A DNA stretch of 63,833 nt from Liquorilactobacillus sicerae (lineage in GTDB: Bacteria > Bacillota > Bacilli > Lactobacillales > Lactobacillaceae), in contig NZ_JAHAVQ010000015.1 in assembly GCF_029916425.1 (NCBI RefSeq), positions 1 through 63,833 on the forward strand, written 5' to 3'. Position 1 is the first letter of the stretch. Each line of letters starts with the position of its first letter. Both the position numbers and the translations under genes were made by a program. The notes below the pieces were generated by a model. The model did no database searches. It was not told where the DNA came from and saw only the letters and a program-made list of their open reading frames with translations. Shown here one piece after another: positions 6,478 to 19,132 of this stretch.

Positions 6478-7845
6478 CTAGTCGCGTTCCAGGACTGTCA
6501 CGCTCTCAACATGATTCGTCTGCGGAAATTGATCGAACGGCTGAATCGGTTGAGCAACTGAGTAGCCATGATCTAACAAGTAGCGCAGATCACGCACCAA
6601 AGTCGCCGGATTGCAGCTGACATAAACGATCCGCTTTGGTGCCAACTGCATGGTACTCTCCAAAACTTCTGAATCCAAACCTTTGCGTGGCGGATCAAAG
6701 ACCACCACATCCGGTTTAAGATCTTGATCTGCCCATTTTTTCATCCATTCGACAGCTGAACCGACTTTAAATTCAGTATTGGTGATTCCATTGAGTTTGG
6801 CGTTTTTCTTGGCATCCGCAATCGCATCCGGGACGATCTCGACCCCAAAAACTTTTGCTACCTTTTGCGCCAACGTCAATGAAATCGTCCCGATTCCGCA
6901 ATACGCATCAATTACCGTTTCGTTACCGCTTAAATGGGCAGCTTTGACAGCATACTGATAGATTTTTTCGGTCTGCAAAGAATTGACTTGGAAAAATGAG
7001 CGTGGTGAAATTGCAAAGTTAATTCCGTTCAGCTGGTCAGTGATTTGTTCTTTGCCGGCAAGCAATTTTTCAGTTTCTCCTAAAATAACATTGGTCCGCT
7101 CAGAATTAATATTTTGATAAACGCTAACGACATCTGGGCAATGCTCAATTATTTCCTGGGCAATTTGATTTGCGGCCGGCAATTTGCGTGAGCGGGTAAC
7201 TAAGATCACCATGACCTCACCAGAATAATGGCCGCGACGAATCACGATATGGCGCAAGATCCCGCTGTGTGCCGATTCATTATAAGCGGGGATCTCAAAT
7301 TCACGTAAGATGTCGCGGACAACCATCAAAACTTGATCGATTCTTGGATTTTGAATTAAGAAGTCATGTAAGACAATGAACTGGTGACTCCGTTGTTTGA
7401 AAAAACCAGTTTCCAGTTGACCGTTGACCATCCGAACCGGGATTTGAGCTTTATTGCGGTAATGCAACGGCTCAGCCATTCCGATCGTTGGCGCAACCTC
7501 AATTTGATCTAAATGAACTTTATGCAATAACTCTTGAAGCTGGTTTTGCTTGAACTGCAACTGGGCTTGGTAGGTCAAATGCTGTAGCGGCGCAATCCCC
7601 GTTTGTAAATAGGCCAGTTTAGAAACGGGTTGGCGTTCTGGACTATCATTATACCGTTCCATAACTTTAGCGAAGCCGTAATTCTTGCTGACTTTTAAGA
7701 CATGTGCCAGAACTTTTTCACCTGGCAGGGCATTTTCAATAAACAAAGGATAATGTCCAACCTTGGCTACTCCTCTACCTTGATAACTTAGGTCCTCGAT
7801 TGTTAATTCTAGTTCCTGATTTTTTTGAACTGGAACATTTTTCAT
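6478..7845 (-). CDS. rlmD: 23S rRNA (uracil-5-)-methyltransferase, RlmCD/RumA family
   Basis: A 455-residue AdoMet-dependent methyltransferase. It has an N-terminal TRAM domain (about residues 1-60), a central domain, and a Rossmann fold with VIDAYCGIGTISLTLA as motif I, VFDPPRKGL, and catalytic Cys in VSCNPATLVRDL. In Gram-positives this enzyme forms m5U747 and/or m5U1939 in 23S rRNA. The four cysteines that hold a [4Fe-4S] cluster in E. coli RlmD are absent: the matching segment reads LQTGIAPLQHLTY instead of a CxxxxxCGGC pattern. It follows dagK on the same strand after a terminator, in the conserved gatCAB-dagK-rlmD order. Confidence 0.95.
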   Translation of the reverse strand: MKNVPVQKNQELELTIEDLSYQGRGVAKVGHYPLFIENALPGEKVLAHVLKVSKNYGFAKVMERYNDSPERQPVSKLAYLQTGIAPLQHLTYQAQLQFKQNQLQELLHKVHLDQIEVAPTIGMAEPLHYRNKAQIPVRMVNGQLETGFFKQRSHQFIVLHDFLIQNPRIDQVLMVVRDILREFEIPAYNESAHSGILRHIVIRRGHYSGEVMVILVTRSRKLPAANQIAQEIIEHCPDVVSVYQNINSERTNVILGETEKLLAGKEQITDQLNGINFAISPRSFFQVNSLQTEKIYQYAVKAAHLSGNETVIDAYCGIGTISLTLAQKVAKVFGVEIVPDAIADAKKNAKLNGITNTEFKVGSAVEWMKKWADQDLKPDVVVFDPPRKGLDSEVLESTMQLAPKRIVYVSCNPATLVRDLRYLLDHGYSVAQPIQPFDQFPQTNHVESVTVLERD

Positions 7846-7872
7846 ACTTCTATCTCACTTTCTTAATTAGCC

Positions 7873-7912
7873 AAAAAACACCGTGCTTTTGATATTTCGA
7901 AGCAACGGTGTT
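7873..7912 (-). terminator. Intrinsic terminator after dagK
   Basis: On the minus strand AACACCG...CGGTGTT pair, extended inside by TGCTT/AAGCA, and are followed by a T run (7873-7878). It lies between the dagK stop and the rlmD start, so rlmD must be partly read-through or have its own start site. Confidence 0.8.
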
Positions 7913-7918
7913 CTCAGC

Positions 7919-8965
7919 TTATTCTTTATTTGCCGTCTGGTCAGTGATCTTTGACTCAGAAGTTTTCTCTTCCTTCGCAATTCCTTCCATTTCCTCAACA
8001 AAATGCTCACGCGCATTTTCTTGCGCAGATTCAATTGGCGAAGTAATTGCAGTAGCCGGGATTTCGGCAGTATTAGCGAACATTTCAATATGCTGTTTTA
8101 AATCGCGAAAGGCCATCGGAGCATCTCCGCCATATTCACCATCAATATTGATCATCAATTTATCATCAACTGGATGAGCAACTAACTTAGACGTTTTAAC
8201 ATACAAGATTCGGGGATCATTGATATGTTTACCACCATTTAAAACCATTGTAATCAGTTGCAAGATTTCTACCAAATTGCTGGTTTTAACGACAATCAGC
8301 GTAAACTTGCCATCATCCAAGGAAGCATCCGGCACGATTTGTTCAAAACCACCAACTGAATTTGTCAGTGCCAAAAAAAACATCGATGCTGTTCCCGCAA
8401 ATTCACCGCCGTCATATTGCAAATGCATTTTGATCGGTTTGATCCGTGGCAGCAGTTCAGCTCCCTTGACCAGGTAGGCTAAATAGCCGAACAACGATTT
8501 ATATTCAGATGGTACGCCATAGGTCAATTCCGTCAGCAAACCACCAGCTGCGATATTGACAAAGTACTTTTTGCCAGCTTGGCCGATATCCATTTTCACG
8601 GTTTTGCCGTTTGCAATCACCTTAGCAGCTTCAATTGGGTTTTCCCGTGGAATCTTTAAAGCCCGTGCGTAATCATTCGTTGTTCCGGCCGGAATAATTC
8701 CCATTTTTGGTCGGTGTTTCAACGGAGCGATCCCATTAACAACTTCATTGATCGTCCCATCCCCGCCGGCTGCGATCACTAAGCTAAAACCAGCTCGTGC
8801 AACTCTTTCCGCTTCATTTCTAGCTGAATTAGGCTCGGGAGTAGTTTGGAAAGCACTTGTTTCATAACCAGCTCTTTCCAGAATATTCAGGATGTTCACT
8901 AAATCATACTTCATGGCTTCCCGGCCAGAAGTCGGATTATAAATAATTCGACAGCGTTTTTGCAT
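7919..8965 (-). CDS. dagK: Diacylglycerol kinase (DgkB/YegS-like lipid kinase)
   Basis: A 348-residue member of the soluble DagK catalytic family. It carries the nucleotide-binding motif AAGGDGTINEVVNG and the N-terminal RIIYNPTSGR. In Gram-positives DgkB returns diacylglycerol, released during lipoteichoic acid synthesis, to phosphatidic acid at the membrane. The last 45 residues form an acidic, probably unstructured tail (rich in E, A, K) that is longer than in most homologues. The ATG at 8965 has AAGGGG nine bases upstream. It directly follows gatB (39 bases), an arrangement shared with Bacillus. Confidence 0.93.
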   Translation of the reverse strand: MQKRCRIIYNPTSGREAMKYDLVNILNILERAGYETSAFQTTPEPNSARNEAERVARAGFSLVIAAGGDGTINEVVNGIAPLKHRPKMGIIPAGTTNDYARALKIPRENPIEAAKVIANGKTVKMDIGQAGKKYFVNIAAGGLLTELTYGVPSEYKSLFGYLAYLVKGAELLPRIKPIKMHLQYDGGEFAGTASMFFLALTNSVGGFEQIVPDASLDDGKFTLIVVKTSNLVEILQLITMVLNGGKHINDPRILYVKTSKLVAHPVDDKLMINIDGEYGGDAPMAFRDLKQHIEMFANTAEIPATAITSPIESAQENAREHFVEEMEGIAKEEKTSESKITDQTANKE

Positions 8966-9003
8966 TCTCAATTGCCCCTTTAATCACACGAACTTGTTCT
9001 AGA

Positions 9004-10434
9004 CTACCTGGCCTGCAAACTTGACAGCAATAATTGATTAACAACCTTTGGATTGGCTTTCCCATGCGTTTGTTTCATGATCTGGCCAACCAAGAAACCG
9101 ATTGCCCGATCTTTGCCGTTCTTAAAGTCATCAATTGATTTTTGATTATTGTTCAAAATTTGATCAATGATTGGCTGCAAAACAGCTGGATCAGATAACT
9201 GGACCAAACCTTTTTGCTCGACCCAAGCTTTTGGTTCGGTATCCTTGGTAATGATCTCCTTAAAGACTTTTTTCGCGATCTTCGAAGAAATTGTTTCATT
9301 TTCAATCATCTTGATCATTGTTGCCAAATGAGCTGGCGTCAATTTAGTAGCCGGCAAATCGATCTGTTTGGCATTCAGATAAGCATTAACTTCACCCATT
9401 AACCAGTTGGCAGCTAATTTAGGATCAGCCCCAGCAGCAACTGTTGCTTCAAAGAAATCGGACATTTCCTTGGTCTGCGTCAAAACTCCCGCATCATATT
9501 CCGGCAATTTCCACTCTGAAACGTAGCGTGCGCGCCGTTTATCCGGCATTTCGGGAATCGACTGGCGAACTTCTTCGATCCATTCGTCAGAAATGTGAAC
9601 TGGTGGCAGATCCGGTTCTGGGAAGTAGCGATAGTCGCTGGCACCTTCTTTGACCCGCATCAAGATTGTTTCACCGGTTGCTTCATCAAAGCGCCGTGTC
9701 TCCTGCTGGACTTTGCCGCCAGACATCAAAACCCGCTGCTGCCGCTTAGATTCATAATGAGTCCCCTTGCGAACATGTTCAAAAGAATTTAAATTCTTCA
9801 TTTCGGTTTTAGTTCCCAGTTTGGTTGAACCGATTGGCCGCACAGAAACATTGACATCAGCCCGCATTGAGCCCTCTTCCATCTTAACGTCAGAGACACC
9901 GGTAAACTGCACAATTTGTCGTAATTTTACCAAATAGGCATAAGCTTCATCTGCTGTTGAAATATCTGGTTTTGAAACGATTTCGATTAACGGCGTCCCC
10001 TGACGATTTAGATCAACGTATGAATAGCCGTCTGGACTATGCGTATTTTTACCGGCATCTTCTTCAACGTGCATTTCTTCGATCCCGATTTTCTTCTTTT
10101 TACCATCGACTTCGATTTCGACCCAGCCATTGCGGCCAATCGGCGTTTCTGATTGGGTGATCTGATAAGCTTTCGGATTATCAGGATAGAAGTAGTTTTT
10201 CCGATCAAAAAGCATATCGCGGGTGATCTCACAATTCAAAGCTAATGCTGCCCGCATCCCGAATTCAATAATTCCGCGGTTAATCGTTGGCAAAGCACCT
10301 GGATAACCCCAGTCAACAACATTAGTATTCGTATTCGGTTCTGCCCCGTATTCAACTGGTGCGGGTGAAAATGCTTTCGAATTAGTTTTTAATTCAACAT
10401 GGACTTCAAGTCCGATCGTTGCTTCAAAATTCAT
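9004..10434 (-). CDS. gatB: Asp-tRNA(Asn)/Glu-tRNA(Gln) amidotransferase subunit B
   Basis: A 476-residue GatB with the signatures [19 protein letters not shown] and [13 protein letters not shown], and a C-terminal GatB/YqeY helical domain (about 330-476) for tRNA binding. GatB binds misacylated tRNA and phosphorylates the Glu or Asp side chain; GatA supplies ammonia. The start codon overlaps the gatA stop as TAATG, indicating translational coupling. Full length. Confidence 0.98.
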   Translation of the reverse strand: MNFEATIGLEVHVELKTNSKAFSPAPVEYGAEPNTNTNVVDWGYPGALPTINRGIIEFGMRAALALNCEITRDMLFDRKNYFYPDNPKAYQITQSETPIGRNGWVEIEVDGKKKKIGIEEMHVEEDAGKNTHSPDGYSYVDLNRQGTPLIEIVSKPDISTADEAYAYLVKLRQIVQFTGVSDVKMEEGSMRADVNVSVRPIGSTKLGTKTEMKNLNSFEHVRKGTHYESKRQQRVLMSGGKVQQETRRFDEATGETILMRVKEGASDYRYFPEPDLPPVHISDEWIEEVRQSIPEMPDKRRARYVSEWKLPEYDAGVLTQTKEMSDFFEATVAAGADPKLAANWLMGEVNAYLNAKQIDLPATKLTPAHLATMIKMIENETISSKIAKKVFKEIITKDTEPKAWVEQKGLVQLSDPAVLQPIIDQILNNNQKSIDDFKNGKDRAIGFLVGQIMKQTHGKANPKVVNQLLLSSLQAR

Positions 10435-11897
10435 TAATCTTGGCCTCCAATCACTGGAACTTGTTTATGAAAATCGGTTGCTTGTTCAAAAGCATAACCG
10501 GCGCGATACAAAGTCTGCTCTTTAAACTGGTTGGCAATCAATTGCAAACCGACTGGCAAGCCATTTGAAAAACCTGCTGGCAAAGACATCCCTGGCAAGC
10601 CAGCCAAGTTAACTGGAATCGTCAAAATATCATTCATGTACATAGTGACCGGATCATCAATATCTTCACCAATCCCAAAAGCAGTGGTCGGAGTAGTTGG
10701 TCCCAAGATCAGATCATAATCTTGGTAAATTTTAGCAAAATCACGGCAAATCAAAGTCCGGACCTGTGCAGCTTTTTTGAAGAAGGCATCATAAGTTCCA
10801 GCTGATAATGAGAAAGTTCCTAACATGATCCGCCGTTTAACTTCATCGCCAAATGCTTCTGAGCGCGACTTAACATAAACATCTTCGAGGCTTTTAACAT
10901 CTTGTGCCCGATAGCCGTAACGAATGCCATCAAAACGCTGCAGATTAGAGCTAGCTTCTGATGACGCGATAATGTAATAAACTGGCACACCGTATTTGCT
11001 GTGTGGTAAGCTAACTTCATCGACCGTTGCACCCAATTTTTCAAAGGTGCTGATCGCATTTTGAATTGCTTCTCGAACATCAGTGGCGATCCCCTTACCC
11101 AGATATTCTTTCGGTACTGCAATCCGCATTCCCTTAATATTGCCATCTAAACCAGCGGCAAAATCAGGAACTGGCTGCGTTGAACTGGTGGCATCATGTG
11201 GGTCAACCCCACTGATAGCATTTAAAATTAACGCATTATCTTTAACTGTTCGTGTCATGGGTCCAATCTGATCCATACTGGAAGCAAAAGCAATCAAGCC
11301 AAACCGCGATACCCGGCCATATGTCGGTTTAACGCCAACAATACCGTTAAAGGCAGCTGGTTGCCGAATCGAGCCACCAGTATCTGAACCCAAAGCCCCG
11401 ATTACTTCACCACTGGCAACGGCAGCAGCTGAGCCACCGGATGAGCCACCGGGAACTTTGGTCTGATCCCAAGCATTTTTCGTAATTTTAAAAGCCGAGT
11501 TTTCAGTTGACCCACCCATTGCAAACTCATCAAGATTCGTTTTGCCGACAGTGATCATTTGTTTAGCAGCCAATTTATCTATAACTGTTGCATTGTAAAT
11601 CGGCTGAAAATTCTCCAAGATCTTGCTGGCAGCGGTGGTCCGCAAACCTTTAGTGACAATGTTGTCTTTGATTGCTAAAGGAATCCCCGCCAAAATATTT
11701 TCTGGGTCAACGCCCTTTTGATCAAGCGAAGCGGCCTGAGCCAAAGCAGTTTGTTCGTTAAGTGTCAGAAAAGCTGCTAATTTTTGATCACGCTGCTTGA
11801 TCGTGGCAAAGGTTTCCTTGACCAATTCAGTAACACTAATTTCTTTTTTAACTAATAACTCATGTAGACTGGTCAAATCTTGCTTAAAGTAATCCAT
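10434..11897 (-). CDS. gatA: Asp-tRNA(Asn)/Glu-tRNA(Gln) amidotransferase subunit A
   Basis: A 487-residue amidase-signature enzyme. The glycine/serine stretch is [14 protein letters not shown], followed by [14 protein letters not shown], and supplies the Ser-cisSer-Lys triad with the Lys in LAIKDNI. It hydrolyses glutamine and channels ammonia to GatB. Its presence suggests that Gln-tRNA or Asn-tRNA is made by transamidation. It starts three bases after the gatC stop and is coupled to gatB by TAATG. Confidence 0.98.
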   Translation of the reverse strand: MDYFKQDLTSLHELLVKKEISVTELVKETFATIKQRDQKLAAFLTLNEQTALAQAASLDQKGVDPENILAGIPLAIKDNIVTKGLRTTAASKILENFQPIYNATVIDKLAAKQMITVGKTNLDEFAMGGSTENSAFKITKNAWDQTKVPGGSSGGSAAAVASGEVIGALGSDTGGSIRQPAAFNGIVGVKPTYGRVSRFGLIAFASSMDQIGPMTRTVKDNALILNAISGVDPHDATSSTQPVPDFAAGLDGNIKGMRIAVPKEYLGKGIATDVREAIQNAISTFEKLGATVDEVSLPHSKYGVPVYYIIASSEASSNLQRFDGIRYGYRAQDVKSLEDVYVKSRSEAFGDEVKRRIMLGTFSLSAGTYDAFFKKAAQVRTLICRDFAKIYQDYDLILGPTTPTTAFGIGEDIDDPVTMYMNDILTIPVNLAGLPGMSLPAGFSNGLPVGLQLIANQFKEQTLYRAGYAFEQATDFHKQVPVIGGQD

Positions 11898-11900
11898 CGA

Positions 11901-12203
11901 TTATGCTTCCCCACTTTCATCAATGATTGCCGGAACTTTGATATAGCCGTCTTGACTGTCCGGAACATTTTTCATCAATAAATCACGATCAGTTCCTTCT
12001 TCAGCGACATCAGTTCGCATAACATTCTTGGCATCGGTAACGTGCGTCGTTACTGGTACGTTAGTTGTATCAACATCACTTAACTGTTGAACCATTTTGA
12101 TGATCTCATCCATTTGTCCAGTAAACTTCTGGAGCTGTTGATCTGTGAAAGCTAATTTAGCTAACCCAGCAACATGTTTTACTTCATCTGCAGTGATTGC
12201 CAT
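11901..12203 (-). CDS. gatC: Asp-tRNA(Asn)/Glu-tRNA(Gln) amidotransferase subunit C
   Basis: A 100-residue GatC, the small belt subunit that wraps and stabilises GatA-GatB. The N-terminal [12 protein letters not shown] and a C-terminal [18 protein letters not shown] are typical. It is first of the gatCAB operon. AAGGAG lies upstream of the ATG, and a possible extended -10 (TGCTAAAAT) about 40 bases upstream may be the operon promoter. Confidence 0.96.
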   Translation of the reverse strand: MAITADEVKHVAGLAKLAFTDQQLQKFTGQMDEIIKMVQQLSDVDTTNVPVTTHVTDAKNVMRTDVAEEGTDRDLLMKNVPDSQDGYIKVPAIIDESGEA

Positions 12204-12291
12204 TAGTACTCCTTCTTTCCCTTTAATAACTGTATTTTAGCATAAGATTTTTACCTGCTGGGATCTCAATCACAAATTCAGGCTTTTTTTA

Positions 12292-15449
<3,158 letters not shown>

Positions 15450-15455
15450 TTAAGT

Positions 15456-17708
15456 CTACTGCTTTTGGTGACTAATTGGGGCAAAAGCTGCTAATAAACG
15501 TTTAATTCCTTGGCCTGGAAAAGCAATATCTAATTCTAGATCCTCACCCCTGCCAGATAATTTAACAATCGTCCCCTGGCCCCAATTCTTATGCCAAACT
15601 TTATCCCCGATCCTCCAGGCCGCTTTTTGTGCTCCAGTTCCTGGGTTGACCGCTTGAACGCTGGAGGCCACATGTTGCCTAGTACGTAACTGCGGATTAA
15701 CAACCCGCCGGCTGCTCAGTTGATGACGATGCCAAGCACCAACATTGGTGGCAGCTGCTTGCGAATTTTTGCTTTCCAGCAAACTCGGATTGATTTCATC
15801 GATAAAGCGGGAAACCGGATTAGCTTGCTGGCGGCCATAAAGCATTCGTGATAAAGCATTCGTTAAATATAATTCCTGTTTTGCTCGGGTAATACCGACA
15901 TATGCCAATCGTCGTTCTTCTTCCAATTCGGTTTCATTGAAAGCTGCACGCCCCAATGGAAAAAGTCCTTCTTCCATTCCAACTAAAAAGACAACCGGAA
16001 ATTCCAACCCCTTAGCCGCATGCAAGGTCATCAAAGCTACTTCATCAGTTTCCTCGCTTAAAGAATCCTGGTCCGACATCAAAGCCAAATCAGCTAGAAA
16101 ATCAACGAACCGATCACTGTCTTCATTTTCCGGCTGCCAAGCAGCATCAAATTGGCGAGTTACCGTCAAGAATTCATCCAAATTTTCTAACCGACTTTGA
16201 TTTTCCAAATTTTTAGTTGCTTGCAACGCTGCTTGATAACCGCTTTTGGCGAGAACTTTTTCCGTTAATTCAGTAATATCAACTGATTGCTGTAACTGAT
16301 GCAGTTGATTAATCATTACGGCAAAATTTTCAAGCTCACGTGCCGCCTTACCAGAAATATTGGCCATTGCCGGATCTTCAGCTGCTTTTAGCAAAGAAAT
16401 TTGCTGGCGCGCAGCAAAATCCGTCAGCTTTTCTAAACTAGCCGCTCCGATTCCACGTTTTGGCTCATTAACAACCCGATTGAAACTTAATGAATCTTGA
16501 GGATTAGTAACTAATTGCAAATAAGCCAAAGTATCCAAGATTTCTTTGCGATCATAAAATTTATGCGCACCTACAATCCGATAAGGAATATTTGATTTAA
16601 CAAAAGCTTCTTCGACTGTTCGCGATTGGGCATTAGTCCGATATAAGATGGCAAAATCTTGATAGCAATAACTTTTTTCCTGCATCAATTGCTGAATTTG
16701 GCGAATAACAAAATAAGCTTCATCATTAGCGCTTTGCGCCCGATAATAATGGATCTTATCGCCTTGATGATTTTCTGTCCATAATTTTTTCACTTTACGG
16801 TTAACGTTGTTTTTGATAACTGAGTTAGCCGCCTGCAAAATCGTTTTAGTCGAGCGATAATTCTGTTCCAATTTAACGACTTTAGCACTTGGATAATCTT
16901 TTTCAAAATCCAGAATATTTTGCATGTTAGCTCCGCGCCAACCATAAATACTCTGGTCAGCATCACCAACAACACACAGGTTATGTGACCCGGCGGCTAG
17001 CTGACTGACAAGCTGATATTGTGCCTCGTTAGTATCCTGATATTCATCAACATGCAGATAAAGGAATTTATCCTGATAATGTTTTAAAATCTCCGGTTCT
17101 TGCTTAAAAAGTTTTAAAGTCAACATGATCAAGTCATCAAAATCCACTGCCTGATTTTTTTCCAGACCTTGTTGATATAAAAGGTAAGCTTGAGCCGCTT
17201 GCTTTTCAAACGGACCATTAGCTTGAGCGGCTAATTCAGCAGGCGTCAACAGTTGATTTTTAGCATTGGAAACACTGGCTAACAAAGCCCGCGGATCAAA
17301 CTTTTTGCTATCCAGATTTAATTCTGCTGAAACATTTTTCATCAATGTCCGCTGTTCACTAGTTCCAACGATCGTAAACGTCCGTTCATAGCCCAATTTG
17401 TCGATATCACGGCGCAAGATCCGCACACATAAAGCATGAAAAGTCGAAACCCAAACGTCAGCAGCCGCCGCTCCCAACAAACGGCTAACACGTTCCCGCA
17501 TTTCGCGGGCAGCTTTATTCGTAAAAGTGATCGCCAAAATATTCCAAGGATCAATGCCAACATTTTCAATCAAATAAGCGATGCGATGAGTCAAAACCCG
17601 CGTTTTCCCGCTACCAGCACCGGCAATTACTAACAATGGGCCATTGATTTGTTCCACCGCTTCTTTTTGTTTATCATTTAATCCAGCTAAGATTTCTGTG
17701 GCTTCCAA
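15456..17708 (-). CDS. pcrA: ATP-dependent DNA helicase PcrA (UvrD family)
   Basis: A 750-residue superfamily 1A 3'-5' helicase. Walker A is VIAGAGSGKT, motif II is VDEYQDTN, motif III is GDADQSIYGWRGA, and motif VI is VGITRAKQELYL. It acts in nucleotide excision repair, rolling-circle replication and clearing of RecA or RNA polymerase. The C-terminal tail carries the RNA-polymerase-interacting Tudor-like segment (GDKVWHKNWGQGTIVKL). A TTG at 17708 with AGAGGA nine bases upstream is the likely start, giving MEATEILAGLNDKQ as expected; ten in-frame upstream codons precede it. Confidence 0.97.
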   Translation of the reverse strand: MEATEILAGLNDKQKEAVEQINGPLLVIAGAGSGKTRVLTHRIAYLIENVGIDPWNILAITFTNKAAREMRERVSRLLGAAAADVWVSTFHALCVRILRRDIDKLGYERTFTIVGTSEQRTLMKNVSAELNLDSKKFDPRALLASVSNAKNQLLTPAELAAQANGPFEKQAAQAYLLYQQGLEKNQAVDFDDLIMLTLKLFKQEPEILKHYQDKFLYLHVDEYQDTNEAQYQLVSQLAAGSHNLCVVGDADQSIYGWRGANMQNILDFEKDYPSAKVVKLEQNYRSTKTILQAANSVIKNNVNRKVKKLWTENHQGDKIHYYRAQSANDEAYFVIRQIQQLMQEKSYCYQDFAILYRTNAQSRTVEEAFVKSNIPYRIVGAHKFYDRKEILDTLAYLQLVTNPQDSLSFNRVVNEPKRGIGAASLEKLTDFAARQQISLLKAAEDPAMANISGKAARELENFAVMINQLHQLQQSVDITELTEKVLAKSGYQAALQATKNLENQSRLENLDEFLTVTRQFDAAWQPENEDSDRFVDFLADLALMSDQDSLSEETDEVALMTLHAAKGLEFPVVFLVGMEEGLFPLGRAAFNETELEEERRLAYVGITRAKQELYLTNALSRMLYGRQQANPVSRFIDEINPSLLESKNSQAAATNVGAWHRHQLSSRRVVNPQLRTRQHVASSVQAVNPGTGAQKAAWRIGDKVWHKNWGQGTIVKLSGRGEDLELDIAFPGQGIKRLLAAFAPISHQKQ

Positions 17709-17756
17709 AATTTTCAATCCTCTCTTGAATCCAATCAATTTTTATTATAACAAAAA

Positions 17757-17792
17757 TAAAAACAAGCTTCTCGAAAAAAAGCCCGAAGCTTG
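17757..17792 (-). terminator. Intrinsic terminator after the purK-like gene
   Basis: On the minus strand CAAGCTTC and GAAGCTTG form an eight-pair stem, followed by TTTTTATTTT. It separates the purK-like gene from pcrA. Confidence 0.75.
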
Positions 17793-17802
17793 CCTTGTTT
17801 TT

Positions 17803-18951
17803 TTATTCCCCATCATTCTCAGTTGGTTCCTGCCAAACACTTGTTGCAGCTAGTTGCTCTCTGATCTCGCCAATATTATCCCCTTGAGCTAACAAATAAC
17901 CAGGTTCTTGCTGACGAGCCATTTTCGGATAGCGATAAAAGCGATAATGCCAGTTGGTTTTCAAGACCCATTGTGTCCGCAACGCTTCTAGGTCACTGGT
18001 ATTCAATTTGACCATCACCGTTGGCTTTAACAGTTCCACGTCACCCAGCGGCATTTTAGCTAAGGCCCTGATATGCTGTTCAAACATCGAAACATTGGTT
18101 GCCTTATCAAAGACATAGCCTACAGGATGAATCGTTGGAACAATTTTTTTGACATAGATTGCTCCGCTTGCCGTTAAGAAAAAGGCAATTTCCAAAGCAC
18201 CAGTATAAGTCAGATTTCCAGCGATCGTCGTTGCTAATTTGTGGATTTCAGCTGCCACGTTGGCCTCAATTTGACCACCAACTGCTGATTCAAATAAGCG
18301 TCGATCACGATAGTAGTTTTCGACAATTGGGAAAAGCTTTAACCCCCCCTCTTCATCCTTGACAACAATCACAGAAAGCTCCATTTTAAAAGGAATCCAA
18401 GCTTCTAAAACAAAAGTTCCATAATCAATAAAATCTGCACAGCGCGCAATGTCACTTTGTTTAGTGATCAACTGTTGGTAACGATGACCGAATTCTTTTT
18501 GAATCGGCTTAATGATACATGGATAACCAATCGAGCTGACTGATTGATAAACATCATCCAAACTGACGATCGTGGCATACGGTGCAATGTTCATGTTAAT
18601 CTGTTCCAAAAAAGCCCGCTCTAATAACCGATCCTGTGAAATCTCAAGTGCATCTTTGCCTTGCGGAATGCGTGTGAAACGTTCCAAAAAGCCAATGACT
18701 TCTGCCGGTACTTGATCGGAAACATAAGTTACTGCTGAACACCTTTCAGCAAAGTCCTGCAACTTTGCTTTGTCTTTAAAATTGCCGATGATTCCCAAAT
18801 CAGCTTCCTGAACTGTGGGAGCTGCTTCATTTGAATTATAAGCAATGACTTTAAAGCCCATCTTTTTGGCAGTTTCTGCCAACATGATTCCATTTGGACT
18901 TTCACCAATTATCCCAAGTGTATCTCCTGGAAATAATACTTCGTTAGCCAT
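17803..18951 (-). CDS. Diverged PurK-like ATP-grasp protein
   Basis: A 382-residue protein with PurK architecture: an N-terminal Rossmann-like segment (LGIIGESPNGIMLAETA), an ATP-grasp domain and a C-terminal small domain. Key PurK motifs are altered. The glycine-rich GGGQLGRM is replaced by GESPNGIM. The usual K-(T/S)RxxGYDGKGQ loop is replaced by KPIQKEFGHRYQQL. The usual EINPRPHNSGH is VKKIVPTIHPVGYVF. No other purine biosynthesis gene is nearby. It may therefore be a paralogue with another substrate rather than N5-CAIR synthetase. It lies upstream of pcrA, behind its own terminator. Confidence 0.75.
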   Translation of the reverse strand: MANEVLFPGDTLGIIGESPNGIMLAETAKKMGFKVIAYNSNEAAPTVQEADLGIIGNFKDKAKLQDFAERCSAVTYVSDQVPAEVIGFLERFTRIPQGKDALEISQDRLLERAFLEQINMNIAPYATIVSLDDVYQSVSSIGYPCIIKPIQKEFGHRYQQLITKQSDIARCADFIDYGTFVLEAWIPFKMELSVIVVKDEEGGLKLFPIVENYYRDRRLFESAVGGQIEANVAAEIHKLATTIAGNLTYTGALEIAFFLTASGAIYVKKIVPTIHPVGYVFDKATNVSMFEQHIRALAKMPLGDVELLKPTVMVKLNTSDLEALRTQWVLKTNWHYRFYRYPKMARQQEPGYLLAQGDNIGEIREQLAATSVWQEPTENDGE

Positions 18952-19075
18952 AATCTCACTACTTTCTCTGTAAACGAACTTTATTTTACCCGAAGGCTTA
19001 ATCTATTTTTATTTTAACATAGAAAATCAACTTAATTATTTAATATTTGGCAAAATTATTTCCCGTTTGAGCAAA

Positions 19076-19110
19076 CAAAAAATCGAAATCCTTAATAAGC
19101 GGACTTCGAT
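19076..19110 (-). terminator. Intrinsic terminator after pbuX
   Basis: On the minus strand ATCGAAGTCC and GGATTTCGAT form a ten-pair stem with one G-T pair, followed by TTTTTT. Confidence 0.8.
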
Positions 19111-19132
19111 CAAAAACAATCAATTATTATTT

